64,000 nt of DNA from Chitinophagaceae bacterium (GCA_027489035.1 JAIYAN010000017.1:52178-116177); one strand, 5' to 3'; positions 54,201 to 62,929 are shown, counted from the stretch's first letter. Numbers and translations are program-made. The notes: generated from the letters alone by a model not told the origin.

Positions 54201-55573
54201 CAGTAACCTTAACCTCATCTTCTTCAAATGGGAATCAGTGGTATAACAATGGCACTTTGATTTCGGGAGCAACCAGTCCTACATATACAGCAACTACAAC
54301 AGGTGTATATACCGTAATTACAACAACAGGCTCTTGCGCTTCTCTTATTTCAAATGCTGTAACAGTAACTGTAAATGCATTGCCTTCATCTGTTATTACA
54401 GCAGCTGGTCCAACGTCATTTTGTTCTGGTGGAAGTGTTGTTTTAAATGCGAATACAGGAACTGGATTAACTTACCAATGGAAGAAAGATGGAACAAACA
54501 TAAGTGGTGCAACATCATCAAGTTTTACTGCTACAGTTGCAGGAAGTTACACAGTTTTGGTAACGAATAGTTCAAATTGCAGCAGCACATCCAATGCTAC
54601 AATTGTTACTGTTAATAATATCCCTACAACTCCAACTTTGACTGCAACAGGTAATTTAACCTTCTGTCAGGGTGGTTCAGTAACCTTAACCTCATCTTCA
54701 TCAAATGGGAATCAATGGTATAATAATGGCACCTTGATTCCGGTAGCAACGGGTTCTACGTATTTAGCAAATGGAATAGGAGTATACACTGTAACTTCAA
54801 CAACAGGTTCTTGTGCTTCGCCTATTTCAAATGCTATAACTGTAACTGTAAATGCATTGCCTTCATCAGTTATTACAGCAGCTGGACCTACGGCCTTTTG
54901 CGTTGGTGGAAGTGTTGTTTTAAATGCGAATACTGGTACTGGATTAACTTACCAATGGAAGAAAGACGGAACAGATATTAGTGGTGTAACAGCATCAAGT
55001 TTTACCGCTACAGTTGCAGGAAGTTATACAGTTTTGGTAACGAATAGTTCAAATTGCAGCAGCACATCCAATGCTACAATAGTGACTATTGGTAGCATAC
55101 CAACAACTCCATCAATCTCATGGAACGGTACTCAGCTTTCAACAACAGCTACTGGTGTTTCATACCAATGGTTCTTAAATGGAAATGTAATTCCGGGTGC
55201 TACTTCTGCAAACCACTCACCTACATCAATTGGTGTTTATAAAGTGACAGTAACGGCAAATGGATGCTCGAATACAAGTGATAATTATACTTTGGTTGTT
55301 ACGGGTATAGACCCAACACTAATCTTATCACCTTATACAGCTCAGGTATATCCTAATCCTGCTAAAAATGATTTTGCAATCAAATTTGGTGAAACGCCTA
55401 ATGTTACACTCGACATTCAACTGATAAATAATTTAGGTATTGTATTAAAGTCGATCAAAACAAAAAATAATTTGACTACAATAAAAGTAAATGAGTTGCC
55501 ATCCGGTTTATACTTTATTAAAATAATCGGAGGAGCTTTCAATCAAGTCAAAAAAATTGAAATCATAAAATAA
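51272..55573 (+). CDS. Secreted S8 (subtilisin-like) protease with Ig-like repeats and T9SS sorting domain
   Basis: A 1433-aa multidomain exoprotein. Signal peptide 1-19. An ~150-residue propeptide-like region. Peptidase S8 domain (~185-490) with Asp~213 (TAVIDDAIAWNHPDLN), His~252 (GQDHGTHVSGVIGA), the Asn of AAGNDN, and Ser~418 (GTSMAAPHVTGLAA). Then about eleven Ig-like modules (~500-1345), alternating QWKKDG and QWYNNG types; nine are near-identical with a 477-bp repeat period. Finally a type A sorting domain (VYPNPAKNDFAIKFG ... LPSGLYFIKI) for T9SS export and surface attachment. Probably a surface or extracellular protease; substrate unknown. Confidence 0.92.
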   Translation: MKLGIISALILLLSFDGYSQFAKKQPAIVELKNQSNLVVTGIDTTLKMPDRNSLKMLANDQYQFKGKSKIINDDKIHWYALENENDSIYWQNVNCNKLIVEFKRTVDIESTSIKDFLKKNRLNKITSKSLYPELQNFYVFQINNGTKSIILDIIKKAKLLTEVLYAEPEAIIKSLACTPNDTYWSSQWGPYVMRADTVWCFTDRPSKNWTAVIDDAIAWNHPDLNNTAWYGYDYAMNDAFPTPDYTGQDHGTHVSGVIGAERNNGVGIAGMSKDTLYFAKVWDNNSLNDNASVDGVANALNTMSTINKIKVVNMSLGGYNPIQVMQTAINNFINSNKLVIAAAGNDNTSNPMYPAAWSNVISVSSVGVNASGNLIPASYSNYGTTIDVSAPGGESATGYYIISTLPNNTYGGPSWVGTSMAAPHVTGLAAIVWAANPFLSNSQVRTLLEQQVYDLGTPGWDQYYGSGMCNAWGAFYNACMQLSINVTASGSTTFCNGNSLTLNAPYNENVTYQWRKDGVNINGATSNTFTSTASGNYSLYIQTVGCQTTSNVTAITVNSLPTSLITASGPTTFCSGGSVVLNANTGTGFTYQWKKDGANISGSTASSYTATVAGSYTVVVTNSSNCSSTSNATIVTVNNLPSTPSVLASGATNFCQGGSLTLTSSSSNGNQWYNNGILISGATGSTYTATASGLYTVITTTGSCASLISNAISLTVSALPSSVITVAGPTSFCAGGSVVLNANTGTGLTYQWKKDGTNIIGATASSYTATVAGSYTVGVTNSSNCSSTSNATIVTVNNLPSTPSVMASGATNFCQGGSVTLTSSSSNGNQWYNNGTLISGATGSTYSATATGVYTVITTTGSCASLISNAVTVTVNALPSSVITTAGPTAFCSGGSVVLNANTGTGLTYQWKKDGANISGVTASSYTATTAGSYTVVVTNSSNCSSTSNATIVTVNNLPSTPSVVASGVTNFCQGGSVTLTSSSSNGNQWYNNGTLISGATSPTYTATTTGVYTVITTTGSCASLISNAVTVTVNALPSSVITAAGPTSFCSGGSVVLNANTGTGLTYQWKKDGTNISGATSSSFTATVAGSYTVLVTNSSNCSSTSNATIVTVNNIPTTPTLTATGNLTFCQGGSVTLTSSSSNGNQWYNNGTLIPVATGSTYLANGIGVYTVTSTTGSCASPISNAITVTVNALPSSVITAAGPTAFCVGGSVVLNANTGTGLTYQWKKDGTDISGVTASSFTATVAGSYTVLVTNSSNCSSTSNATIVTIGSIPTTPSISWNGTQLSTTATGVSYQWFLNGNVIPGATSANHSPTSIGVYKVTVTANGCSNTSDNYTLVVTGIDPTLILSPYTAQVYPNPAKNDFAIKFGETPNVTLDIQLINNLGIVLKSIKTKNNLTTIKVNELPSGLYFIKIIGGAFNQVKKIEIIK
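52970..55090 (+). repeat. 477-bp tandem repeat array in the S8 protease gene
   Basis: Four and a half copies of a two-module unit. Corresponding sites (TGYCARG) recur at 53234, 53711, 54188 and 54665, exactly 477 bp (159 codons) apart. Module A contains YQWKKDG and SSNCSSTSNATI; module B contains NQWYNNG and TTTGSCASLIS. DNA identity is high throughout, suggesting recent expansion or gene conversion. Confidence 0.95.
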
Positions 55574-55610
55574 CAAGTCCAAATTATTAATAAATTAAAA
55601 ACCTTTTAAA

Positions 55611-56009
55611 ATGAAACATATTTTTTATCTTTTGGTTTCTGTCATGCTGATTTCAAATTCAGCATGTAAAAAAACAACACCTCCAGGTACAGCACAAGAA
55701 ACTGCTATTGCATTTACAACCGATGCCAATGCTACAAATACGTCATTGTCTAATACCTTTCCCGTTTTGGTAACTTTAACTTCTGCAATGCCATCGTCAA
55801 GTGGAATAAATATCAGTACAACGGTTATCGACCAAACCAACAGTGCTACAATTGTTCAAAATGCCGCAATAAATAGTACTGCTGCAATTAATAATATTCA
55901 ACTAATTAATTTGCCTAGACAACATTGGTGTACTGTAACAGTAAAGGTTACTTCGGTGGCTACACCTAGTAACTTTGCAACCAAAACATTTAATGTTGCT
56001 TACAAATAA
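55611..56009 (+). CDS. Hypothetical lipoprotein
   Basis: A 132-aa protein with a lipoprotein signal (MLISNSACKK, Cys about 19). The mature part is Ser/Thr/Ala/Asn-rich and beta-strand-like, with VLVTLTSAMPSSSGINISTTVID and VTVKVTSVATPSN. It resembles a short Ig-like accessory domain. Unknown function; 37 bp after the protease gene and followed by a terminator. Confidence 0.6.
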   Translation: MKHIFYLLVSVMLISNSACKKTTPPGTAQETAIAFTTDANATNTSLSNTFPVLVTLTSAMPSSSGINISTTVIDQTNSATIVQNAAINSTAAINNIQLINLPRQHWCTVTVKVTSVATPSNFATKTFNVAYK

Positions 56010-56032
56010 TCATTGAAATTGTATTAACAAAA

Positions 56033-56062
56033 AAAATCAACTTTAACGAGTTGATTTTTTTG
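56033..56062 (+). terminator. Terminator before the PorU-like gene
   Basis: A 9-bp stem AAATCAACT/AGTTGATTT with TTAACG loop, followed by a T tract. Confidence 0.85.
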
Positions 56063-56078
56063 TTTAATTTATGCTCTA

Positions 56079-59000
56079 ATGCAAAACCGTTTACAAATAT
56101 TATTGGTTGTTATTTTATGTTATTTTGGAAGCAATATTTTTGCTCAAAGACAGTATGCTGCTAATTCGGTATTGTCATCCGGTCAATGGTATAAAATTGG
56201 TATTGTTAAAGAGGGCGTTTACAAAATTGATGTTCCTTTTCTATCACAGATCGGATTTAATGCAAATCAATTGAGTTCTTCAAAAATTAAGTTATATGGA
56301 AATGGAGGTCGTGAATTACCAGAAGATAATTCTGTTTCAAGAACCGATGATTTAATAGAAAACGCAATTGAGGTGTATGACGGAGGTGATGGTATTTTTA
56401 ATGGGAATGATTATATGTTGTTTTATGCACCCGGTCCTGATGCTTGGAAGTATGATAGCGTAAATATGATGTTTAATCATCAAAAAAACTTAATTAATGA
56501 TACCTGTTATTATTTCTTGACCATAAATAATTATGGAAAGAGAATAGCTCTAAATAATAACAATCTTACTCCTAATACTTTTGTGACTCATTATGACGAA
56601 CGACTTTTTCATGAGAATGATATCTCAACTATTTTAAATAGTGGTAAGAATTGGTTTGGAAAGGAATTTAATAATACCCAAAACAGCCAATCATTTAATT
56701 ATAATTTATCAGATATTTTGAGTAGTGTGCCAATGAAAATAAGAAGCAATTTACTCAGTAGAAGTATTGGTACAGCAAGTAGTTTCAATATTTCTGTTAA
56801 TGGACAGTTGATACAAAATGTACAGATAAATGGAGTTAGCGGAAACCTTATAGATAACTTCGCCGAACCGGCATCTTCCATCTCTGTTATTTCATCTGCA
56901 TCATCAAATTGCAACATAAGCTACACCTATAATCCTGCTTCAAATTCAGCACAGGGATGGTTAGACGGTTTTGATTTGCAATACAGAAGAGTATTGCAAT
57001 TGAACAATCAAAATCAAATAAGCTTTAGAGATGTTTCATCTGTTGGTAATAATAATGTTGCTCAATATGTTTTAACCGGAGCTAATTCCAACTCAGAGGT
57101 ATGGGATGTTACTGACTTTACGCAACCTTTGAAAATGAATGGAACCATTACAGGTAATCAATTCCAATTTGTTAATAATGCAGAAGTTCTAAGAGAGTAT
57201 ATAGCTTTTGATAAAACTCATTATTTACAGCCTTTAAAAATTGGCAGCATCAGTAATCAAAATTTACACCAATCAGAATTTGCCGACTATCTAATCATCA
57301 CCCCAAAACTATTTTTATCCCAAGCCAACAGACTTGCTCAGTTTCATAATATTCACAATAATCTAACCATTAAAGTTGCAGAAGCAGAACAAATCTATAA
57401 TGAATTTGGTGGAGGAAATAAAAGTGCAGCTGCAATTCGTGATTTTATAAAGATGTATTATGATAAAGCCGGCACAGACAATACACTTAGACCAAAATAT
57501 GTGTTGTTGTTTGGTATTGGTAATTATGATACCAAAGGACGAACTGCATCTGTCATAAATCATATTCCTTGTTTTGAAAGTGACAACTCCATCAATCCTG
57601 TGTTGAGCTATACTTCAGATGATTTTTTTGCTTTATTATCTGATTCTGATAACATCAATAATACAATACAACCTGATGAATTGAAACTTTCCGTGGGTAG
57701 ATTGCCAGTAAAGACAATTGATGAAGCCAATACTATTGTTGATAAAATTATAAACTACAATAGCAGCGAAACACTCGGTTCATGGAGAAATGATTTACTC
57801 TTTCTCGCCGATGATAAAGACGCAAACTTATTCTTGAATACATCAGAACAAATAATCAACTCTGTAGAGAATCTTAGCAAAGTTTTCAACAACAACAAAA
57901 TCTACGTTGATGCGTATCCGTTATCAAGGGTTTATAACACAGTAACATCTCCAGAAGTTAATCAAACAATTATAGACCAGCTATATTCAGGTAAACTAAT
58001 ATTTAATTATAGTGGACATGGTAACTATCAACAACTTTCATCTTATTCCATATTTAATAATCAAGATGCAAAGTTGTTGAACAACGTTAAAAAACTACCG
58101 CTGTTTATAACCTCTACTTGTGATTTTATTCCTTATGACGACCCTTCAAAATTGTCAATCGGAAGTTATATGCTTCAAGGGAGTAAAAACGGAGCCATAG
58201 CTCTACTAACAACCCCAAGATTGGTTTTTGCAGGAGGCAATCAAATTGTTAATGAAAACTTTTTAAAAACTGTTCTTAAAAAAGACCAATCAGGTAATTA
58301 TCTTTCATTAGGAGAAGCGTTTCGCCTTTCAAAAAACTACACCAGTCAAACAATATCTGATGTTGTAAACATTAGAAAATTCTCTTTGATTGGCGACCCT
58401 GCATTAAAAATATCTTTTCCTAAAAACAATATCACCATTGATTCTATAAACCAAAGACCCATTATTAATGGAGATACCATTAAATCTGGAAATAATTATA
58501 CCATCACCGGATGTATAAAAGACAATGCAGGAAATTTTTTATCAAATTTTAATGGAAAAGTTTATGCCAAAGTATTTGATAAGACAAGACGAATAATCAC
58601 ATTGGGCAATGACCCTTCAAGTACCCCAACATCTTTTCATCAGCAGGAAGATTTATTATACAGCGGGAGAGCGACTGTTAAAAATGGAAAATTCAAATTC
58701 AGTTTTTTTGTTTCAAAAGATGTAAGCGGTAATATAGCAAAAGGTAAAATTAGTCTGTACGCAGAAAATGGCAATGAAGATGCATCAGGTTTTGATACTT
58801 CAATTTACATTGCTTCCAATTCTTTAATTAATAACAATGATATTACTGGTCCTGATATAAAATTATTTTTAGATGACTATCAATTTAAAAATGGAGGCAA
58901 TGTTGGCGACAGGTCTTTGTTGTTGGTGAGATTGTCAGACAGTTCAGGAATCAACACTATTTTTAATGAAAATATTGACCATAATATAAAAGCAATAATT

Positions 59001-59492
59001 GACGGTGATGAAGCAAACTCCATCATTCTAAACAGCTTTTATGAAACCGATTTAGATACCTACAAAAGTGGAGGAATTGCATATCAACTGCCTTCATTGA
59101 CGGCAGGTGCTCATACATTAAAACTAACTGCTTGGGATAATGTAGGTAACAGCAATACTTCTACTTTGAACTTTAATATCATAGAGAATAATCAATTTCA
59201 GATTTATAATCTTATCAATTATCCAAATCCAGTGAGCAGTAATTCCAGCATTTCTTTTCAAATTAATGAACCTGTTCAGCATTTAAAAATTACAATAAAT
59301 TTTTATGCTTTGGATGGGAAGTTAATCGCTCAAACAAAAAAAGATTTGACAAACACAGGTAGATTTATTGGTTTTCCAATTGATATCAATTTTAGTAAAT
59401 TTTCTGGAGGGATATATTTTTATAGAGTGCTTATAATTAATGAAAAAGGAGAACAAACTGGTGCATCTCAGAAAATGATGAAAATAGATTAG
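56079..59492 (+). CDS. PorU-like C25 (gingipain-type) protease / T9SS sortase
   Basis: A 1137-aa exported protein. Signal peptide (VVILCYFGSNIFAQ), then a PorU-type N-terminal region (SVLSSGQWYKIGIVKEGVYKID, GNDYMLFYAPGPDAWKYD). Peptidase C25 catalytic domain at ~410-780, with PKYVLLFGIGNYD, the catalytic His in FNYSGHGNYQQL (about 646) and Cys in FITSTCDF (about 679). The C terminus is an immunoglobulin-like type A sorting module (INYPNPVSSNSSISFQI ... FSGGIYFYRV). PorU removes sorting domains and attaches T9SS cargo to A-LPS. No porV lies beside it, and it follows the S8 gene, so it may be the core sortase or a dedicated paralog. Confidence 0.85.
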   Translation: MQNRLQILLVVILCYFGSNIFAQRQYAANSVLSSGQWYKIGIVKEGVYKIDVPFLSQIGFNANQLSSSKIKLYGNGGRELPEDNSVSRTDDLIENAIEVYDGGDGIFNGNDYMLFYAPGPDAWKYDSVNMMFNHQKNLINDTCYYFLTINNYGKRIALNNNNLTPNTFVTHYDERLFHENDISTILNSGKNWFGKEFNNTQNSQSFNYNLSDILSSVPMKIRSNLLSRSIGTASSFNISVNGQLIQNVQINGVSGNLIDNFAEPASSISVISSASSNCNISYTYNPASNSAQGWLDGFDLQYRRVLQLNNQNQISFRDVSSVGNNNVAQYVLTGANSNSEVWDVTDFTQPLKMNGTITGNQFQFVNNAEVLREYIAFDKTHYLQPLKIGSISNQNLHQSEFADYLIITPKLFLSQANRLAQFHNIHNNLTIKVAEAEQIYNEFGGGNKSAAAIRDFIKMYYDKAGTDNTLRPKYVLLFGIGNYDTKGRTASVINHIPCFESDNSINPVLSYTSDDFFALLSDSDNINNTIQPDELKLSVGRLPVKTIDEANTIVDKIINYNSSETLGSWRNDLLFLADDKDANLFLNTSEQIINSVENLSKVFNNNKIYVDAYPLSRVYNTVTSPEVNQTIIDQLYSGKLIFNYSGHGNYQQLSSYSIFNNQDAKLLNNVKKLPLFITSTCDFIPYDDPSKLSIGSYMLQGSKNGAIALLTTPRLVFAGGNQIVNENFLKTVLKKDQSGNYLSLGEAFRLSKNYTSQTISDVVNIRKFSLIGDPALKISFPKNNITIDSINQRPIINGDTIKSGNNYTITGCIKDNAGNFLSNFNGKVYAKVFDKTRRIITLGNDPSSTPTSFHQQEDLLYSGRATVKNGKFKFSFFVSKDVSGNIAKGKISLYAENGNEDASGFDTSIYIASNSLINNNDITGPDIKLFLDDYQFKNGGNVGDRSLLLVRLSDSSGINTIFNENIDHNIKAIIDGDEANSIILNSFYETDLDTYKSGGIAYQLPSLTAGAHTLKLTAWDNVGNSNTSTLNFNIIENNQFQIYNLINYPNPVSSNSSISFQINEPVQHLKITINFYALDGKLIAQTKKDLTNTGRFIGFPIDINFSKFSGGIYFYRVLIINEKGEQTGASQKMMKID

Positions 59493-59764
59493 AATATAAG
59501 CACTCTACTTTTTTCATTTAACTAAATCCAAATTAATTTAAATAAATCTAGATTAATTCAACGCTATCTATGTTTAATTGAATAGATCTAAATACCATCT
59601 TCTCATTTTCCCCCAATATTTACACGCCTATTAATTATTAATACTTCAAAGATTCTTCTCAAGTATATTTATTTATATTTGAATCTTGTTACTACTTACT
59701 TCAAATTTGCATAATTTGTCTTCGATAAATAATACCACTAAAAATTAATTATAATTAGTATAAA
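59493..59764. other. AT-rich intergenic region without recognisable genes
   Basis: A 272-bp gap between the PorU-like gene and hsdR. Several AAATCTAGATT/TAGATC-like words (59545-59590) occur, but no clear hairpin, tRNA or gene. A possible place for the right boundary of the accessory element, without direct evidence. Confidence 0.4.
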
Positions 59765-61132
59765 ATGTCTTTTAACGAAAATAGTAGAGTGAAAATTCCA
59801 ACTATACTGCACTTAATGCGGTTGGGTTTTGAGTACCTATCGTTGAAGGGACAAACATGGGATGAAACAACCAATATTTTTAACGATATTTTTAATAAAA
59901 GCATCAAACGTTTAAATCCTGAATTTACCGATGGTGATGTAAAACGCTTATACGATGAAGTTTCACTTAGTTTAGAAAATGAGGATTTAGGAAAAGCATT
60001 TTACGAAAAGTTAGTTGCAATATCAGGAACAAGAATTATTGACTTCGAAAATTTTGATAACAATACATTTAATGTTGTCACCGAACTTACCTATAAAAAA
60101 GATGATGATGAGTTTCGCCCCGATATCATTCTTTTAATCAATGGTATGCCATTGGCTTTTATTGAAGTTAAGAAACCCAATAACCAAGATGGTATTTTAG
60201 CGGAGCACAAACGCATACAAACAAGATTTGAAAATAAGAAATTTAGAAAGTTTGTAAACCTTACTCAGCTAATGGTTTTCTCCAATAATATGGAGTATGA
60301 CAATAACTCACCTTTACCTATCGAAGGTGCATTTTACGCAACGGCTTCTTATCAAAAACCAGGGTTTAATTATTTTAGAGAAGAAGAAAAATTCGACTTG
60401 GCAACAATTCTATCTGATGTGCCCGATGATATTGAAACCGCTATTTTGAAAGATACCAATTTAGTGGGAATTAAGCATTCAGCTGAATTTATTACCAATA
60501 AAAATACGGATTCCCCAACAAACAGAATTTGCACTTCATTATTTCAACGAGATCGATTATCCTTTATACTGCAATACGGGTTGGCTTATGTGAAAGAAAA
60601 AACTGGACTTCAGAAACACATCATGCGTTACCCGCAAATGTTTGCCACAAAAGCTATTGAAAAGAAATTAGAAGCAGGAATTAAAAAAGGAATTATTTGG
60701 CATACACAAGGAAGTGGAAAAACTGCTTTAGCCTATTATAGCGTAAAGTACCTTACCGATTATTTTCAATCAAAAGGCGTTGTGCCTCAGTTTTATTTTA
60801 TTGTAGATCGAATTGATTTATTAATACAAGCAGGAAGAGAATTTAAAAGTAGAGGACTCGTTGTTCATAATATAAATTCAAGGGAAGAGTTTTCTCGCGA
60901 TATAAAATCCACCAGTGTAATACACAATAATTCAGGTAAAGCTGAAATCACTGTTGTAAACATTCAAAAATTTGAGGATGATGCAGATGTAATCAAAAAC
61001 AACGATTACAATTTAAATATACAACGTGTTTATTTTCTGGATGAAGTGCATAGAAGCTATAATCCTAAAGGTAGCTTTTTGGCCAACCTCCACGAATCGG
61101 ATGTCAATGCTATAAAAATAAGATATTCATGA
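59765..61132 (+). pseudogene. hsdR: Truncated type I restriction enzyme R subunit (hsdR)
   Basis: The first ~452 residues of HsdR, which normally has ~950-1050. Present: the nuclease domain with the PD-(D/E)xK core (FRPDIILLINGMPLAFIEVKK, about 118-137), Walker A HTQGSGKTALAY (about 312-319) and the DEAD-like YFLDEVHRSYNP (about 424). The reading frame loses homology after DVNAIKI (61120) and stops 12 bases later. The second half of the motor domain and the HsdM-binding C terminus are missing, and no hsdM or hsdS is nearby, so restriction activity is very unlikely. Confidence 0.88.
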
Positions 61133-61575
61133 AAAGAAAAAGGTAAGATAGAAATTTCAATATATCGGCCACTTAACAAAGTAGCCAATTCACTACTCAA
61201 CAAAAATGCATTTGAACCAGTGATATACACATCAGTGTTTTTAGTTGCAAAAAGCCCATCTACTAATTTTTCAAATAGAGGAATATTTTGAACTTCATCT
61301 AAAAAAATGTAATTAGGTTTATCCGCTTGTAGTTTCTTTTTTATGTCAAAATAGATATCATCCCAATTTTTATTTAAATAATTTTCCGGTAATTCAAAAT
61401 TGTAAAACTGAATTTGCCGTTTACCAATGCCCATTTTATGTAATTGTTCCAGGTATATATCAAAAAGAGTAGATTTTCCTGATCTACGTAAGCCACTGAC
61501 TACTTTTATCAAATCTTTATCTTTAAAGGAAAGTAGTTTGTCTATATATTGCTTTCTATTGATGTATTTAATCAC
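61111..61575 (-). pseudogene. Truncated AAA ATPase (ATP-binding/DUF4143 type)
   Basis: From the ATG at 61575: MIKYINRKQYIDKLL, Walker A SGLRRSGKSTLFD (about 28-36), Walker B NYIFLDEVQNIP (about 90) and SGRYIEISILPFSFHEYLIF. Homology ends at 61114; the rest of the open frame (to 61057) is antisense hsdR. The normal C-terminal ~230 residues, including DUF4143, are missing. Intact members are P-loop ATPases of unknown role common in Bacteroidota. It is joined tail to tail with the truncated hsdR. Confidence 0.88.
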
Positions 61576-61592
61576 ACTTCAAAATTAGCTAT

Positions 61593-61633
61593 AAATTATC
61601 AAAACTTGCATTTTTTGCAAGTTTTGATAATTT
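61593..61633. promoter_or_regulatory. 41-bp perfect palindrome upstream of the AAA gene
   Basis: Two perfect 18-bp arms (AAATTATCAAAACTTGCA and its complement) around TTTTT, 18 bp before the AAA start codon. Position and symmetry suggest an operator or mRNA-leader hairpin controlling that gene. Confidence 0.8.
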
Positions 61634-61667
61634 AATGAGAAAAATTATCCAGTTAAAAAAAGTATTA

Positions 61668-61712
61668 AATCCATCACCATCCGGTTAGATAATTGTCCTC
61701 CTTCCGGTACGA
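61668..61712 (+). repeat. Dispersed repeat fragment (CCGGTTAGATAATTGTCCTCC type)
   Basis: It matches 62584-62629 nearly exactly (AAATCCATCACCA.CCGGTTAG, then TCCTCCTTCCGGTAC) and, more distantly, the end of the 40036-40150 element. The surrounding 61576-61849 has no gene. Confidence 0.8.
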
Positions 61713-61760
61713 TGTTGTTTTATAATACAATAGTTGTTTTGTAAAATAACAAATTGATTT

Positions 61761-61792
61761 AATGCCTCAGAAGAAATTCTGGGGCATTTTTT
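61761..61792 (+). terminator. Terminator-like hairpin
   Basis: AATGCCTCAGAA pairs with TTCTGGGGCATT (one G-U) around GAAA, followed by T residues. No plus-strand gene directly precedes it, so it is probably left over from a deleted region. Confidence 0.7.
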
Positions 61793-61849
61793 ATGAATAG
61801 ATTTTGAAGAATTGTATAAAATTCGCTATGAAAATTTGTATATTTAGGT

Positions 61850-62377
61850 ATGAATCATAAGGAACATTTTCATTTAGATTTTATTGTTGACCAGTTAACC
61901 AACTCAATTAGAAATGTTGTTACCGGCGATTCTTTTCAAACAGAGATTTCAAGATTCACAAAGGCTGATTGTAAAACAACCTTAAAGAAAAATGGTTGGA
62001 ACTTTGATTGGAAAGCTGAACTTGATGATGATATTAATGAGGTGTACAAGTTGACAATTGCAGGGAATTTAAATATCATTCAAGGTGTTTTAAGTATAAG
62101 GAGAGAAAAGGATCATATTTTTATGAATCTGTTGGAAAATGCTCCTTTTAACATTGGTAAAAATAAACAATACGAAGGCGTGGCTGGTAATTTGGTTGCC
62201 TATGCTTGTAAGATTTCTTTTCAAGCCGGGTTTGAAGGATTTTTAGCTTTTACTGCGAAAACAAAATTAATTAAGCACTATGAGGAAAATATAGGAGCTA
62301 TACATTTTGGCAGTCAAAGAATGTTGATTCAAACTCATTCGGCTAAACTACTTGTAGAAAAATATTTTAAAACATAA
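61850..62377 (+). CDS. GNAT-like protein of a two-gene pair
   Basis: A 175-aa soluble protein. The C-terminal half (NIGKNKQYEGVAGNLVAYACKISFQAGFEGFLAFTAKTKLIKHYEENIGAIHFG) has the strand-helix-strand pattern of a GNAT acetyltransferase, with GVAGNLVAYA in the position of the acetyl-CoA loop and a buried LIKHYEENIGA like the usual LIxFYEKxGF. The N-terminal region (TNSIRNVVTGDSFQTEISRFT) is a conserved-looking head. It is followed 3 bp later by a small basic ORF; the pair resembles a toxin-antitoxin layout. Enzyme activity is not shown. Confidence 0.7.
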   Translation: MNHKEHFHLDFIVDQLTNSIRNVVTGDSFQTEISRFTKADCKTTLKKNGWNFDWKAELDDDINEVYKLTIAGNLNIIQGVLSIRREKDHIFMNLLENAPFNIGKNKQYEGVAGNLVAYACKISFQAGFEGFLAFTAKTKLIKHYEENIGAIHFGSQRMLIQTHSAKLLVEKYFKT

Positions 62378-62380
62378 AAC

Positions 62381-62551
62381 ATGGGATATATAAAAGAACC
62401 TAAAGGTGTTGACTTTATCATTAATAGTAACCCTTTGACAGATAAAGACCGAAATGATATTAGTAATCTGATAGCGGACTATAAGAAAAAGTCAAAACAA
62501 TTGAAGGAAAAAAAGTCAATCAAAACTGGTCGAAAAAAAGTTGCGGCATAG
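62381..62551 (+). CDS. 56-aa basic partner protein of the GNAT-like gene
   Basis: A short frame from ATG 62381 (3 bp after the preceding stop) to TAG at 62551. The protein starts MGYIKEPKGVDFIINSNPL and has TDKDRNDISNLIADYKKK, then a Lys-rich tail (KKKSKQLKEKKSIKTGRKK). The N terminus, EPKGVDFxI, looks strongly conserved in Bacteroidota partners of this type of GNAT gene as I recall, but this cannot be verified here. Its size, charge and tight coupling fit an antitoxin or regulatory partner. Confidence 0.65.
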   Translation: MGYIKEPKGVDFIINSNPLTDKDRNDISNLIADYKKKSKQLKEKKSIKTGRKKVAA

Positions 62552-62569
62552 GTTTGATGTTTTTCATTT

Positions 62570-62840
62570 CATGAATAAATTTTATAAAATCCATCACCAC
62601 CCGGTTAGATAATTGTCCTCCTTCCGGTACAAAAAGTCAGAACGAGAATGAAAGCGAGAGCGATCATGGAGTTCTGACTTTTTTCTTCATTCACATTCTC
62701 TTTCTGGCTCTGATATTTGGGTTCTGACTTTTTTCTTCATTCACATTCTGTTTCTCACTCTGATTCAAAAAATCACTATCGTTGTTTAATAAATTCTATA
62801 AAATCATTTACCATTTGGTTATGTAATTGTCATCTTAATT
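62570..62840 (+). repeat. Cluster of dispersed repeats
   Basis: 62570-62629 is a CCACCCGGTTAGATAATTG element (as at 61668). 62631-62686 is the GTCAGA...TCTGAC hairpin element, inverted relative to 42840-42893. 62722-62835 is the full ~110-bp relative of 40036-40150 (inverted). The whole 62552-63125 gap carries no intact gene. Confidence 0.8.
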
Positions 62841-62929
62841 TTACTCATAATTTCCAAGCCCAAAAATATTTTTACCTTATCGACTTCCTCGCATGTATTG
62901 ATACCACTCTCATGTTCTACTTCATGTAG

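Noticed and set aside
56079..59492. PorU-like gene as part of a phage
   Set aside because: No phage structural genes in the window and the protein matches secretion sortases from end to end.
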